DNA from: an uncultured Dorea sp.
Lineage (GTDB): Bacteria; Bacillota; Clostridia; Lachnospirales; Lachnospiraceae
Assembly (NCBI GenBank): GCA_947652615.1
Contig: CANTDX010000002.1
Coordinates: 62,001-126,000 of the forward strand
DNA length: 64,000 bases
Reading direction: 5' to 3'
In this document: positions 50,643 to 58,809 of the stretch, piece by piece
Layout of the letters: every line of letters begins with the position of its first letter
How positions within the stretch are numbered: the first letter of the stretch is position 1
Position numbers and translations under genes: made by a program
The notes under the pieces: generated by a model
What the model was told of the DNA's origin: nothing
Database searches by the model: none
The model's input: the letters and a program-made list of their open reading frames with translations, nothing else

Positions 50643-50673
50643 GATAAAATCGAGATAAAATCGAGATAAAAGG
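50641..50673 (+). repeat. Three tandem 11-bp units
   Basis: GAGATAAAATC occurs twice (50641-50651, 50652-50662) and a third unit GAGATAAAAGG starts at 50663 and runs into the terminator stem. It directly overlaps the transketolase stop. Confidence 0.7.
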
Positions 50674-50710
50674 GGACGTAGTAAAATGGAAGTTTACTAT
50701 GTCCCCTTTT
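50668..50710. terminator. Bidirectional terminator between the two catabolic blocks
   Basis: AAAAGGGGAC (50668-50677) pairs with GTCCCCTTTT (50701-50710), continued by TAGTAAA/TTTACTA. Perfect apart from a one-base bulge on each side. It separates converging operons. Confidence 0.9.
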
Positions 50711-50719
50711 AAGGAACAT

Positions 50720-51673
50720 CTATCGGTTTACAACATACTCACACTCCTGCCCGGACAAGACGTCTATCAGATTGGAGATTGCGAGGGCGGCCATATGGTC
50801 GGTAGCTTCTCTGGTGTGCGCCCCGGTGTGCGGGGTAGCGATCACATTTGGCAGTTGGAAAAGAGGAGAGTTCTTTGGCGGCTCCTGTTCAAATGCGTCA
50901 AGCCCTAACCCTCCCAGATGACCGGATGTAAGAGCCTCGTATGCGGCTTCCTCATCAATGATCCCGCCCCGGGAGGCATTAATGATAATAGCGCCTTCCG
51001 GCATTCTGGATATTGACTCCCGATTGATCAGATGATAGGTCTCGTCATTCAAAGGGAGATGGAGACTTAGGACATTGGAACAGGAGAGAACTTCGTCTAT
51101 GGTTGTGCTCTTGATGCGGTGATTCTGGCAATATTCCAGATTGATATAGGGATCGTAGGCGATTACCTCCATATCAAATCCCTGAGCACATCGTGCGACT
51201 ACTTTCCCGATGGCGCCAAGACCCATGATTCCAAGTGTTTTCCCCTTTAATTCCATACCCGTAGAGCGGATCCAGCCACCTTCTCTTGTGCTTCGGTCAA
51301 GATGCGGGATATTTCTTGCGGCGGAGAGAATCAGGCCAAAGGTGAGTTCGCCTACTGCTTCGGCATTCACTCCGGGAGTGTTGGTGACGATTACGCCTTT
51401 TTTCTTTGCGGCCATGATGTCTACGCGATCATATCCTGTGCCATAGCGTGAAATTACTTTAAGATGGGGGCAGGCATCAATTGCTTTCTCTGTAATAAAG
51501 TCTAATCCGGCAATATATCCGTCACAGTCTTTGAGCAGTGGAATCAATTCATCTTCGGTGAGAGGTTTTCCTGTGGGGTTGAACACAAGGTTGTGAGAGA
51601 AATCCTGCAGCGATTTCAGCGCTGCAGAATTTTTCCCTGGCTGTAGTGTAGTTGGTGTGACAAGTATTTTCAT
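50720..51673 (-). CDS. D-isomer specific 2-hydroxyacid dehydrogenase (phosphoglycerate dehydrogenase-like)
   Basis: 317 aa. NAD motif GIMGLGAIGKVVARCAQGFD near 148-167, substrate Arg in INASRGGIIDE near 230-240, and catalytic His in ATPHTGAHTREA near 281-292. No ACT domain, so not a full SerA. In this operon it may reduce or oxidise a 2-keto acid produced by aldol cleavage. Last gene of a five-gene minus-strand operon beginning near 54843. Confidence 0.88.
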   Translation of the reverse strand: MKILVTPTTLQPGKNSAALKSLQDFSHNLVFNPTGKPLTEDELIPLLKDCDGYIAGLDFITEKAIDACPHLKVISRYGTGYDRVDIMAAKKKGVIVTNTPGVNAEAVGELTFGLILSAARNIPHLDRSTREGGWIRSTGMELKGKTLGIMGLGAIGKVVARCAQGFDMEVIAYDPYINLEYCQNHRIKSTTIDEVLSCSNVLSLHLPLNDETYHLINRESISRMPEGAIIINASRGGIIDEEAAYEALTSGHLGGLGLDAFEQEPPKNSPLFQLPNVIATPHTGAHTREATDHMAALAISNLIDVLSGQECEYVVNR

Positions 51674-51696
51674 GAATCATATCCTCCGTAATTCGA

Positions 51697-52332
51697 TTAT
51701 GATTTTATCAGTGCTACCACTTTGGCGGTCAAATCCTGGATAACATCAAATTTCTTTTGAGAGATGAGATTCCCGGCCGCCATAAAGCTTCCGCCGCATG
51801 CGATGATCTTAGGAAAGGCGAGGAAGTCTTTGATATTGGCGTCAGAGATACCTCCTGTCGGCATGAAGCGCACGGAAGGGAACGGCGCAGATAAAGCCTT
51901 GATCGTATCAAGTCCTCCATATTGCCTGGCGGGGAAGAATTTGACAACCTCCAGCCCGTATTCCATAGCCGTCATGATCTCGGTAGGGGTGCATGCTCCG
52001 GGGAATACAGGGATGTTGTTTTCGATAGAGAATTCTACAACTTCACGGCTCATTCCGGGAGATACGATAAAGGACGCCCCGGCGTCGGCAGCGGATTTCG
52101 CTTGTTCAAGGTTAAGGACTGTGCCCGCGCCCGTCAGCATCTCGGGACAGGCGGATCTGATCTTGCGGATGGACTCTTTGGCGGCATCGGTCCGGAAGGT
52201 GATCTCGGCAACCGGAAGGCCGCCGGCGATCAAGGCTTCGGCCAGCGGCAAAGCGTCATCGGCGGAATCTAATTTAATAACAGGGACTAATTTCAGCGCT
52301 TCTAACTTAGGTAATAATGCTGTCTGATTCAT
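51697..52332 (-). CDS. KDPG/KHG-type aldolase (2-keto-3-deoxy sugar acid aldolase)
   Basis: 211 aa class I aldolase. Catalytic Glu in PVAEITFRTDAA near 35-46, Schiff-base Lys in GLEVVKFFPARQYGG near 125-139 and phosphate loop MPTGGISDANI near 150-160. Cleaves 2-keto-3-deoxy-6-phosphogluconate or 2-keto-4-hydroxyglutarate type substrates to pyruvate or glyoxylate plus an aldehyde. The window shows no sugar-acid dehydratase beside it, so the substrate is open. Confidence 0.9.
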   Translation of the reverse strand: MNQTALLPKLEALKLVPVIKLDSADDALPLAEALIAGGLPVAEITFRTDAAKESIRKIRSACPEMLTGAGTVLNLEQAKSAADAGASFIVSPGMSREVVEFSIENNIPVFPGACTPTEIMTAMEYGLEVVKFFPARQYGGLDTIKALSAPFPSVRFMPTGGISDANIKDFLAFPKIIACGGSFMAAGNLISQKKFDVIQDLTAKVVALIKS

Positions 52333-52356
52333 AGATATATGTTCATTCCTTTCTAC

Positions 52357-53325
52357 TTATAATAAAGACCGCAGAACATTTTCATGCGAAAATTTTCTGA
52401 TCTGTTCTTCTGTAATTCCCAATTCCCGCAATCGGCCAAGGAAGACGAGCAGCAGATAGTCAAGCCCGATGGCGCCGGGGGTGTATGATTTCATTCTTGC
52501 ACGTGTTGTATCCAGAGAGAATAAGAGCTGATCTTCATATCCCTTTCCTATAAGATCTTGGAAAATACGGGCTTCAGCCTGGTCATCGTGATATTTAAAG
52601 CGTCCAATGGTATCAAGCTCCAGAAAAGAACCTTTTTCTAACAGTGCAAGCAGGGTATCCGGGGCAGGGCAGGCGCGGTCCAGGTGACAGAAGATCAGGC
52701 GGTTCGCAGAGAGCCCGCACTGAATGAGGAAATCAAGCAGTGCAACCGGATCAGAGCCTTTCTCCACATGGATCATGACAGAACGTTTTGCGGTTCTTGC
52801 AGCATCGGCGGCCGCAAGGAACAGACGCCGATACGCAGGTGTGAGACCGCAGGAATCCAGAGCCGTTTTGATAAATCCTGCTTTGGCTTGTATCTGATTC
52901 CCTTCAAAAATGGTGTCTGCATCTGTAAACATGCCTTCGGTTAATTCTCGAATGAAAAAATCCGTTAATTCTTCTTGAGAACGGGAGAAAATCCAGTGAT
53001 CCTCGTAATAAAAACGTAATTTATGAAAACCTGTGGAAGCGATGATATGTATACCGCTTCTCTCGGAGATTTTCACAAGTTCTTCTGTCATACGGTTGCA
53101 GCCGCCGGGCTGTGCTTCCAGGATTGCCATACCTCCGGCCTGCCGGTACAGGAGGACTTCCTGGATACTCTTCTCTACGTCGTCTATACAGAGATTGGGA
53201 TCGATCTCCCAGGATCTTCCCCGGCTTAGCGCCAGATGCTCATGGCTCTGGCAGAAACCAAGTTCTTCGGGGGATATGGGACCGCATACCGAGATTAATT
53301 TCCGTTTTATATCCTTTACTTCCAT
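52357..53325 (-). CDS. Phosphotriesterase-family amidohydrolase (possible lactonase)
   Basis: 322 aa TIM-barrel. Metal motif SHEHL (near 28-32), probable carbamylated Lys in AKAGFIKTA near 147-155, His in MIHVEKG near 182 and FCHLDR near 210, and the final metal Asp in SLDTTR near 270. PTE-family members in sugar loci are lactonases or phosphosugar hydrolases. It overlaps the cupin gene by ten bases, so the two are translationally coupled. Substrate unknown. Confidence 0.85.
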   Translation of the reverse strand: MEVKDIKRKLISVCGPISPEELGFCQSHEHLALSRGRSWEIDPNLCIDDVEKSIQEVLLYRQAGGMAILEAQPGGCNRMTEELVKISERSGIHIIASTGFHKLRFYYEDHWIFSRSQEELTDFFIRELTEGMFTDADTIFEGNQIQAKAGFIKTALDSCGLTPAYRRLFLAAADAARTAKRSVMIHVEKGSDPVALLDFLIQCGLSANRLIFCHLDRACPAPDTLLALLEKGSFLELDTIGRFKYHDDQAEARIFQDLIGKGYEDQLLFSLDTTRARMKSYTPGAIGLDYLLLVFLGRLRELGITEEQIRKFSHENVLRSLL

Positions 53326-53894
53326 TTGGGATTATCGATGACTGCAGGTTTTCCGTCTTGCTCTACCAGCATCTTGTGATAGCCTTTGGTCTCGATGGTG
53401 CCGTAATCGTGCCCGGCGTCAGCGGCAAATGTGAAGAAAAGGATTAAGGGTTTATCACCGGTATTCACGGTGCGGTGAGCATAACGGCGGGGAACATAGA
53501 CGGCCTGTCCTTTCGACAGCGGAAGCTCCATGGTGTCGCCTTCGGGATTCTCCATGACCATATAGCCCTCGCCGTCCAGGGTGTAATAAACCTCAGCAGT
53601 TTCTAATTGCGTATGAAAGTGTCCTTTGGTCATAAAATATTCGCTGCCGACCTTGCCGGGATATAAGACGGTCGTGCCAAACAGCAGATCGCCTGCGCGT
53701 TCCGGGCAGCCAAGCTCATAGAATTCATAGATAAGCGGATCGCCGGTCTCCAAGATCTCCTCTGCAGCCGCGGAATCAAAGAACATGTCTTTCATCTGTG
53801 ATAAATAACGTTTGGTTGTAACGGCAGTCTTGGAAACGCCTGTTACGGTATCAAAATCAACCAGAAAGCTTTTGTCCCAATTAAAATTATTCAT
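53316..53894 (-). CDS. Cupin-type glucose-6-phosphate isomerase-like protein
   Basis: 192 aa cupin. The motif TKGHFHTQLETAEVYYTLDG near 92-111 with His-x-His and Glu, and a later His in YAHRTVN near 137, is the metal site of archaeal-type phosphoglucose isomerase. The family isomerises aldose and ketose phosphates with Fe or similar metals. Starts at ATG 53894 after AAAGGAGAATTGAC. A second PGI type beside a phosphotriesterase-like gene suggests a special sugar phosphate rather than glycolysis. Confidence 0.85.
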   Translation of the reverse strand: MNNFNWDKSFLVDFDTVTGVSKTAVTTKRYLSQMKDMFFDSAAAEEILETGDPLIYEFYELGCPERAGDLLFGTTVLYPGKVGSEYFMTKGHFHTQLETAEVYYTLDGEGYMVMENPEGDTMELPLSKGQAVYVPRRYAHRTVNTGDKPLILFFTFAADAGHDYGTIETKGYHKMLVEQDGKPAVIDNPKWK

Positions 53895-53907
53895 GTCAAT
53901 TCTCCTT

Positions 53908-54843
53908 TCAATTCTTCGCGATTTCACTTAATTCTTCTAATAATGCACCCTTGATCTCGATATGGAAGACCTCGGAAATTACCTGTGTCCATCCGTGGAT
54001 GAAATAGGTCCATCCGTCTTCGATGTGCAGATGTTTCTGGCTTGCCTGGGCAGCGGCCTGATCCTTGAAGAGCAGATCGCCCCGGTAATTGATCTCCCAG
54101 ACATAACTGTCTTCCGGGAATTGGCAGCGATCGGTCAATGGGGAACCTGGGGCGTCTTTGCCAAGTCCGGTAGCATTGACAATGACGGAATGCGGTTTTA
54201 GAGAGGCAAGCGTCTTATCGTTATCTGCGGGAGTCGGATTCAGTATGAATTCGAATCTGGTCTGAGGATTCAGACCTTTCAATATTTCTTTTGCGGAATC
54301 TAATCTTGGCTGGCTGCGGTTGGCGATGATGATGTGTTTTGGAACATTCGTACCGAATTTTTCCTGAGTAAAATATACGGACATCGCAAGAGAGCTGCCT
54401 CCGGCGCCGATCAGGAGAACATCGCCGTCATAGTTGTCCCAGAAATTCTCAGGGACGAAGCTTTCCAGAGCAAGTCCGCTGGAGATCGGATCCTTTGCAT
54501 GGGCGCAGAGCTTGCCGTCCTTCTTCGAAATAGAAGATACTTCACCTAACTGCTCGGCAAAAGGGTCAATATAATCAAATAAGTCCTTACAAGAATGAAA
54601 TAAGTCAATCTTATGTGTAGTGACCAAAGCTCCCAGGGATAGCGGATCATTTTTTATAAAGGTTACTGCCTCGCGGTAACTCTCCGGATCTGAATGAGGC
54701 TGAAAATCCATGCCTTTGATTACGGCATCATCTAAGCGGAGTGCCTTCGCCCACTTGGGAAAGACCTTCATAATGGATGAGCTTGTGGTTGTCACTCCTA
54801 TAAAATAAATGGTGGGACAGGTTGCGGGAATGTAGTTGTTCAT
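53908..54843 (-). CDS. Shikimate dehydrogenase-like oxidoreductase
   Basis: 311 aa. AroE fold: N-terminal substrate domain (ALVTTHKIDLFHSC near 82-95, containing the Lys of the VT-x-H/P-x-K motif) and NADP domain LLIGAGGSSLAMSVYF near 147-162, VIVNATGLGKDAPGSPL near 223-239. The TTHK variant replaces the common VTxPxK, and the protein is longer than AroE, so I infer a related polyol or cyclitol substrate, not the aromatic pathway. First gene of the minus-strand operon; ATG 54843 after AAGGAGATGG. Confidence 0.78.
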   Translation of the reverse strand: MNNYIPATCPTIYFIGVTTTSSSIMKVFPKWAKALRLDDAVIKGMDFQPHSDPESYREAVTFIKNDPLSLGALVTTHKIDLFHSCKDLFDYIDPFAEQLGEVSSISKKDGKLCAHAKDPISSGLALESFVPENFWDNYDGDVLLIGAGGSSLAMSVYFTQEKFGTNVPKHIIIANRSQPRLDSAKEILKGLNPQTRFEFILNPTPADNDKTLASLKPHSVIVNATGLGKDAPGSPLTDRCQFPEDSYVWEINYRGDLLFKDQAAAQASQKHLHIEDGWTYFIHGWTQVISEVFHIEIKGALLEELSEIAKN

Positions 54844-54881
54844 AGATATTCCATCTCCTTTCTGTTGTCTGTTCAATTAAA

Positions 54882-54910
54882 AATATAGACTAAAAAATAA
54901 TAGTTGTCAA
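54882..54910 (-). promoter_or_regulatory. Promoter of the minus-strand catabolic operon
   Basis: Minus strand: TTGACA (54910-54905), 17-bp spacer, TATATT (54887-54882), 39 bases before the ATG at 54843. Divergent from the promoter at 54961. Confidence 0.75.
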
Positions 54911-54960
54911 TAAATAAAAATAATAAAAGCTAGAAAACAATAAAAAACAATATAAAATAA

Positions 54961-54989
54961 TTGACAAAATAATAGAAAAGTAATATGAT
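54961..54989 (+). promoter_or_regulatory. Promoter of the ADH-ADH-kinase operon
   Basis: TTGACA (54961-54966), 17-bp spacer, TATGAT (54984-54989). The motif TAAATGATTG follows at 55017-55026, between the start of transcription and the ribosome site. Confidence 0.78.
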
Positions 54990-55016
54990 TATACAAAATA
55001 AAAGCTGAAAAAATAA

Positions 55017-55026
55017 TAAATGATTG
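55017..55026 (+). promoter_or_regulatory. TAAAYGATWG operator-like motif, copy 5
   Basis: TAAATGATTG just before the GTGGAGG ribosome site of the first dehydrogenase. It links the second block to the motif seen in the 38-43 kb block. Confidence 0.5.
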
Positions 55027-55044
55027 TTAAGTGGAGGTTTACAA

Positions 55045-56091
55045 ATGAAAGCGGCATATTATTGTGGAAAAGAAAATATCCGGGTAGAAGAAGTTCCGAT
55101 TCCGGATATTACAGACAGAGAAATGCTGGTAAAGATTAAATTGGCATGTATCTGCGGAACAGATCAGCGCATTTACCGGTTCGGACATTTCAAGATTCCG
55201 GAAGGTACGAAGCGAGTGCTTGGGCATGAACTTGTAGGGGAATTGGTAAAGGTCGGCAAAGAAGTCAAGGAATTCAAGGCCGGACAGAGAATTGCCGTTG
55301 CACCGAATATAGGATGCGGAATCTGCGATATGTGTATCCAGGGATATAATCATATGTGCCCGGATTACGAGGCTTTCGGCATCAGCTATGACGGTGGGTT
55401 CGAGGAGTATATGAAGATTCCGTATGAAGCGGTCATTCATGGGAATGTCCTTAAGATTCCCGAGGGAATGAGCTATGAAGAGGCGGTCCTTGCAGAGCCG
55501 TTCTCCTGTTGCTTTAATTCCTTTCAGATGCTTCATACGAAACCGACAGATTATGTTCTGATCATCGGAGCAGGGCCGATCGGAGCTATGCATGCGATCC
55601 TGAATCAAAGAGCAGGGGCGGCCAGGGTGATCATGGCGGACTTGTCTGCCGCCCGCCTGGAACAGATGAAGGCATTCGGGGATTTTACATTGATAGATAC
55701 TTCAAAAGAAGAGTTGGCAGAAGCTTTGAAGAGAGAGACAAAGGGGCATGGAGCAGACGTTGTGATCACGGCATGTTCGGTTCCGGCGGTTCAGGCTCAG
55801 GCCTTGGAATTGGCGGCGCCTATGGGGCGGATCAGCTTCTTTGGCGGTCTTCCAAGCGGCAGGGATGAGGTTGGGCTTCATACCAATCTGATTCACTATA
55901 AGGAACTGACGGTCGTAGCAACGACTGGATCCAGCCTGAAGCAGTATAAAGACGCGATAAATATTATCGCTACGGATAAGACAAATATTGCAGGCCTGAT
56001 CACGGATAAATTTGCGATCGATGATATTCAGGACGCATTTTGGCATGCTATGGCAGGGAAAGGCCTGAAGACAGCGATCGAATTCGATTAA
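55045..56091 (+). CDS. Zinc-dependent alcohol dehydrogenase
   Basis: 348 aa medium-chain dehydrogenase. Catalytic zinc region CICGTDQRIYRFGHF near 37-51 and LGHELVGELVKVG near 61-73; structural zinc Cys set CGICDMCIQGYNHMC near 92-106; NAD motif VLIIGAGPIGAMHAI near 165-179. Start at ATG 55045 after GTGGAGGTTTACAA. Similar to sorbitol or threonine dehydrogenases. First of three plus-strand genes. Confidence 0.9.
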   Translation: MKAAYYCGKENIRVEEVPIPDITDREMLVKIKLACICGTDQRIYRFGHFKIPEGTKRVLGHELVGELVKVGKEVKEFKAGQRIAVAPNIGCGICDMCIQGYNHMCPDYEAFGISYDGGFEEYMKIPYEAVIHGNVLKIPEGMSYEEAVLAEPFSCCFNSFQMLHTKPTDYVLIIGAGPIGAMHAILNQRAGAARVIMADLSAARLEQMKAFGDFTLIDTSKEELAEALKRETKGHGADVVITACSVPAVQAQALELAAPMGRISFFGGLPSGRDEVGLHTNLIHYKELTVVATTGSSLKQYKDAINIIATDKTNIAGLITDKFAIDDIQDAFWHAMAGKGLKTAIEFD

Positions 56092-56109
56092 AAGGGGGAA
56101 GCAGATCAT

Positions 56110-57150
56110 ATGCGGGCAGCCAGATTATATCGGCCGGGGGATCTTAGAGTCGAAGAGACGAAGCGTCCGACCCCTCATAAGGGGCAGGTATTGGTGAAAG
56201 TTCACGCGGCAGGCGTATGCGGAAGTGACGTTCCAAGGATCATGACGACAGGAACTTATCATTTCCCTTGCACACCGGGGCATGAATTCTCCGGAGAGAT
56301 CGTGGAATGCGAAAGGACGATCACAAGATTTGCAGTCGGAGACAGGGTGGTGGTCACGCCGTTAATACCGTGTATGGAATGCGGTATGTGCCGACAGGGT
56401 TTCTACGGGCAATGTGAAGATTATGATTTCCTTGGGTCCAGAAGAGACGGGGGATTCGCGGAATACGCGGCGGTTCCGGAAGAGAATCTGTTATTGCTTC
56501 CGGAGACTGTCTCTTACAGGGAAGCAGCGTTGATAGAACCAGCGGCGGTAACGCTTCATGGTCTCTATAAGCTTCGGCTTACGGGGCGGGAAACAGTTGC
56601 CATATTCGGATGCGGAGCGATTGGATTATTGGCAGTGAGTCTGGCAAAACTATTAGGAGCAAGCAGTGTCATAGCGATAGACATTGATAAAAAGAAATTG
56701 AAACTGGCGAGGGAATTAGGTGCGGATCAGACAATAGATTCACTTGAGGAAGATCCGGTCACGTGGATCCGGAAGAAATACGGAGGCGTCCATGCTGCGG
56801 CGGAGACGGCAGGTACTCCGGTTACGCAGGAACAATGCATCCGCGCGGTAAGGGATCAGGGAGAAGTTTTGTTCCTGGGAACCGCGCACAGAGAAGTCAT
56901 TTTCCCGGCAGAGACGTTTGAAAGAATCGTACGGGGAGAGATCCGTACGGTTGGTTCCTGGAATTCCTATTCGTCGCCTTATCCAGGCAAAGAATGGACG
57001 GAGATCATCCGGTATCTGGAAGAAGGGAAATTAATACTTGAGCCTTTGATCACGCATACGTTCCCGTTGGAGCGCATGCCGGAGGTGCTAAAGGATATGG
57101 CAGAAAGAAGCTTTCCATATATCAAAGTGCTGTTTGATATGGAAGTATAA
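56110..57150 (+). CDS. Zinc-dependent alcohol dehydrogenase (galactitol-1-phosphate dehydrogenase-like)
   Basis: 346 aa. Catalytic zinc GVCGSDVPRIMTTGTYHFP near 35-53 and PGHEFSGEIVE near 57-67; structural Cys CMECGMCRQGFYGQC near 89-103; NAD motif IFGCGAIGLLAVSLAK near 170-185. The SDVPR and YHFP features recall galactitol-1-phosphate 5-dehydrogenases. Starts 18 bases after the first dehydrogenase; AGGGGGAAGC upstream. Confidence 0.88.
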   Translation: MRAARLYRPGDLRVEETKRPTPHKGQVLVKVHAAGVCGSDVPRIMTTGTYHFPCTPGHEFSGEIVECERTITRFAVGDRVVVTPLIPCMECGMCRQGFYGQCEDYDFLGSRRDGGFAEYAAVPEENLLLLPETVSYREAALIEPAAVTLHGLYKLRLTGRETVAIFGCGAIGLLAVSLAKLLGASSVIAIDIDKKKLKLARELGADQTIDSLEEDPVTWIRKKYGGVHAAAETAGTPVTQEQCIRAVRDQGEVLFLGTAHREVIFPAETFERIVRGEIRTVGSWNSYSSPYPGKEWTEIIRYLEEGKLILEPLITHTFPLERMPEVLKDMAERSFPYIKVLFDMEV

Positions 57151-57173
57151 GTATGGTTACGGAGGGATAGTGT

Positions 57174-58694
57174 ATGAAGAAAGAGCTCCTGATGGCGGTA
57201 GATCTTGGAACAAGCTTTGTAAAATGCGGGGTCTATAACCTGGATAGTGAATGCATCGCCGCAGCAAGTGAAGCGGTGAAAGACGAACGGCCGGCTCCCG
57301 GGATATTTATTCAGCATGGCGAGGAATTGGTGGACTCAGTGATCCGATGTATCCGGAAAATCTCCGAACAAATACCAGATAGAACGAAGGATATAGAGGC
57401 GATTGCTTTTACGGGTCAGATGGCGGGGTTCATGGGTGTAGATAAGGATTGGAACGATGTGACAGGCTGGTCTTGTTCATTGGATACACGGTTCGCTCCA
57501 TATGCGGAGAAGCAGATGGAGAAGCTGTCGGATGAATTCTTGAGCATCTCAGGAACGAATTCACCGCTGTTTTCTACAAAATACGAATGGTTTAAGAATG
57601 ATTTTCCAGGAGAGGCTGACCGGATTGCGAAATATCTCATGATCAGCGGCTATGTGATCGGCAAGCTGGGAGAAGTGCCGATCGAGGAGGCCGTTATGGA
57701 TGGATCGTTCCTTGCCTGGACGGGGCTGGCAGATATTAAGAACCGAAGCTGGTCGGAGACGATCTGTAAGAAATTAGAGATCCCCCAAGGATTCCTTCCA
57801 AGGATCTCTCAGTCCAATGAAATCGTGGGCCGTCTCTCACAAAAGGCGGCGGAGGCGGCCGGGCTTAGAAGCGGAATTGCGCTGGTTTCCGGCGCGGGGG
57901 ATAAGATAGCGGGATGTGTGGGAGCGAATGTGCTGAACAAAGGCGATATGATCTTTGAGGCGGCATCTTATGCGGGGCTTAGCTGCCTGGTTGATGATTT
58001 CAGGCCGGATTACGATCAGAGGTATTTCGATGTTCTCTGCGGCGCTTTTGAGGAGGATCTGTATGCGCATTACTATATTCCGGGGTCCGGGATCACGCTG
58101 AATTGGTTCATGGATCATTTCGCAAGAAAAGGAGAGGAATCGTTGGGAGCAGCGTTCGCACAGATGGATGAGAGAGTGGATCAGATTCCGCCGGGATGCG
58201 ACGGTCTGATGGCGATCGGAATGATGGGCGGTACGGCGATGCCTTTTGACGGCAGCCTTAAGGGGGTGTGGATGGGATTTAACTGGGCGCACAGGAAGGA
58301 ACATTTCTACCGTGCGCTGCAGGAGAGCTTCTCTTATGCCGTATCAACGGCAATTGACCGCATCAATGCCAGATACCCGGGCTGCGGGCAGGACTCTGTG
58401 AAGATCATAGGGGGAGGGGCAAGATCGAAGGTGTGGACGCAGATGTTGGCGGATGTAAGCCAGAAGACCTTTGAACGTCTGGACAGAGAAGATATTGCTC
58501 TTTGGGGCGCCTGCTTACTTGCGGCAAACGGTATCGGACTTATAGAAGACGTAAGAGAGGCGGCAGGGGCGCATGTACATGTGAAAGAGGTTTACAGGCC
58601 CAATAAAGAGCGCGCAGCGCGTTACGGGGAACTTAAGGAGCAGTATAACCGTTATGCGCGGGAGCTGTCTCCTTATTGCAAAGGATTAAAGTAA
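57174..58694 (+). CDS. FGGY-family carbohydrate kinase
   Basis: 506 aa. N-terminal AVDLGTSFVKCGVYN near 8-22, AFTGQMAGFMGVD near 76-88 and the C-terminal IIGGGARSKVWTQMLADVS near 406-424. The signature differs from the xylulokinase GQMHGLV, so it is a separate specificity group, perhaps for another ketose. It ends the dehydrogenase operon. Two FGGY kinases in one regulon point to more than one entering sugar. Confidence 0.88.
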   Translation: MKKELLMAVDLGTSFVKCGVYNLDSECIAAASEAVKDERPAPGIFIQHGEELVDSVIRCIRKISEQIPDRTKDIEAIAFTGQMAGFMGVDKDWNDVTGWSCSLDTRFAPYAEKQMEKLSDEFLSISGTNSPLFSTKYEWFKNDFPGEADRIAKYLMISGYVIGKLGEVPIEEAVMDGSFLAWTGLADIKNRSWSETICKKLEIPQGFLPRISQSNEIVGRLSQKAAEAAGLRSGIALVSGAGDKIAGCVGANVLNKGDMIFEAASYAGLSCLVDDFRPDYDQRYFDVLCGAFEEDLYAHYYIPGSGITLNWFMDHFARKGEESLGAAFAQMDERVDQIPPGCDGLMAIGMMGGTAMPFDGSLKGVWMGFNWAHRKEHFYRALQESFSYAVSTAIDRINARYPGCGQDSVKIIGGGARSKVWTQMLADVSQKTFERLDREDIALWGACLLAANGIGLIEDVREAAGAHVHVKEVYRPNKERAARYGELKEQYNRYARELSPYCKGLK

Positions 58695-58720
58695 ATATGA
58701 GTAAATGTAAGTAAATGTAA
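58691..58720 (+). repeat. Three tandem 10-bp units upstream of the second DeoR gene
   Basis: GTAAATATGA (58691-58700), GTAAATGTAA (58701-58710) and GTAAATGTAA (58711-58720). Ten-base phasing places the units on one helix face, as for cooperative protein binding. They lie 17 bases before the -35 box. Confidence 0.65.
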
Positions 58721-58736
58721 GTTTGTCTGGATGTAT

Positions 58737-58765
58737 TTGCAAGAGAAGTGCGTGTGATGTATAAT
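58737..58765 (+). promoter_or_regulatory. Promoter of the second DeoR-family gene
   Basis: TTGCAA (58737-58742), 17-bp spacer, TATAAT (58760-58765), 45 bases before the GTG start. Confidence 0.7.
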
Positions 58766-58809
58766 CAGAAATGTGAGGAAGAAATTGCCATAAGGAAGGA
58801 GGACAAGCA

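Noticed and set aside
50720..51673. Assignment as serine-pathway SerA
   Set aside because: The protein lacks the C-terminal regulatory domain, and its neighbours are sugar-catabolic, so only the 2-hydroxyacid dehydrogenase family call is safe.
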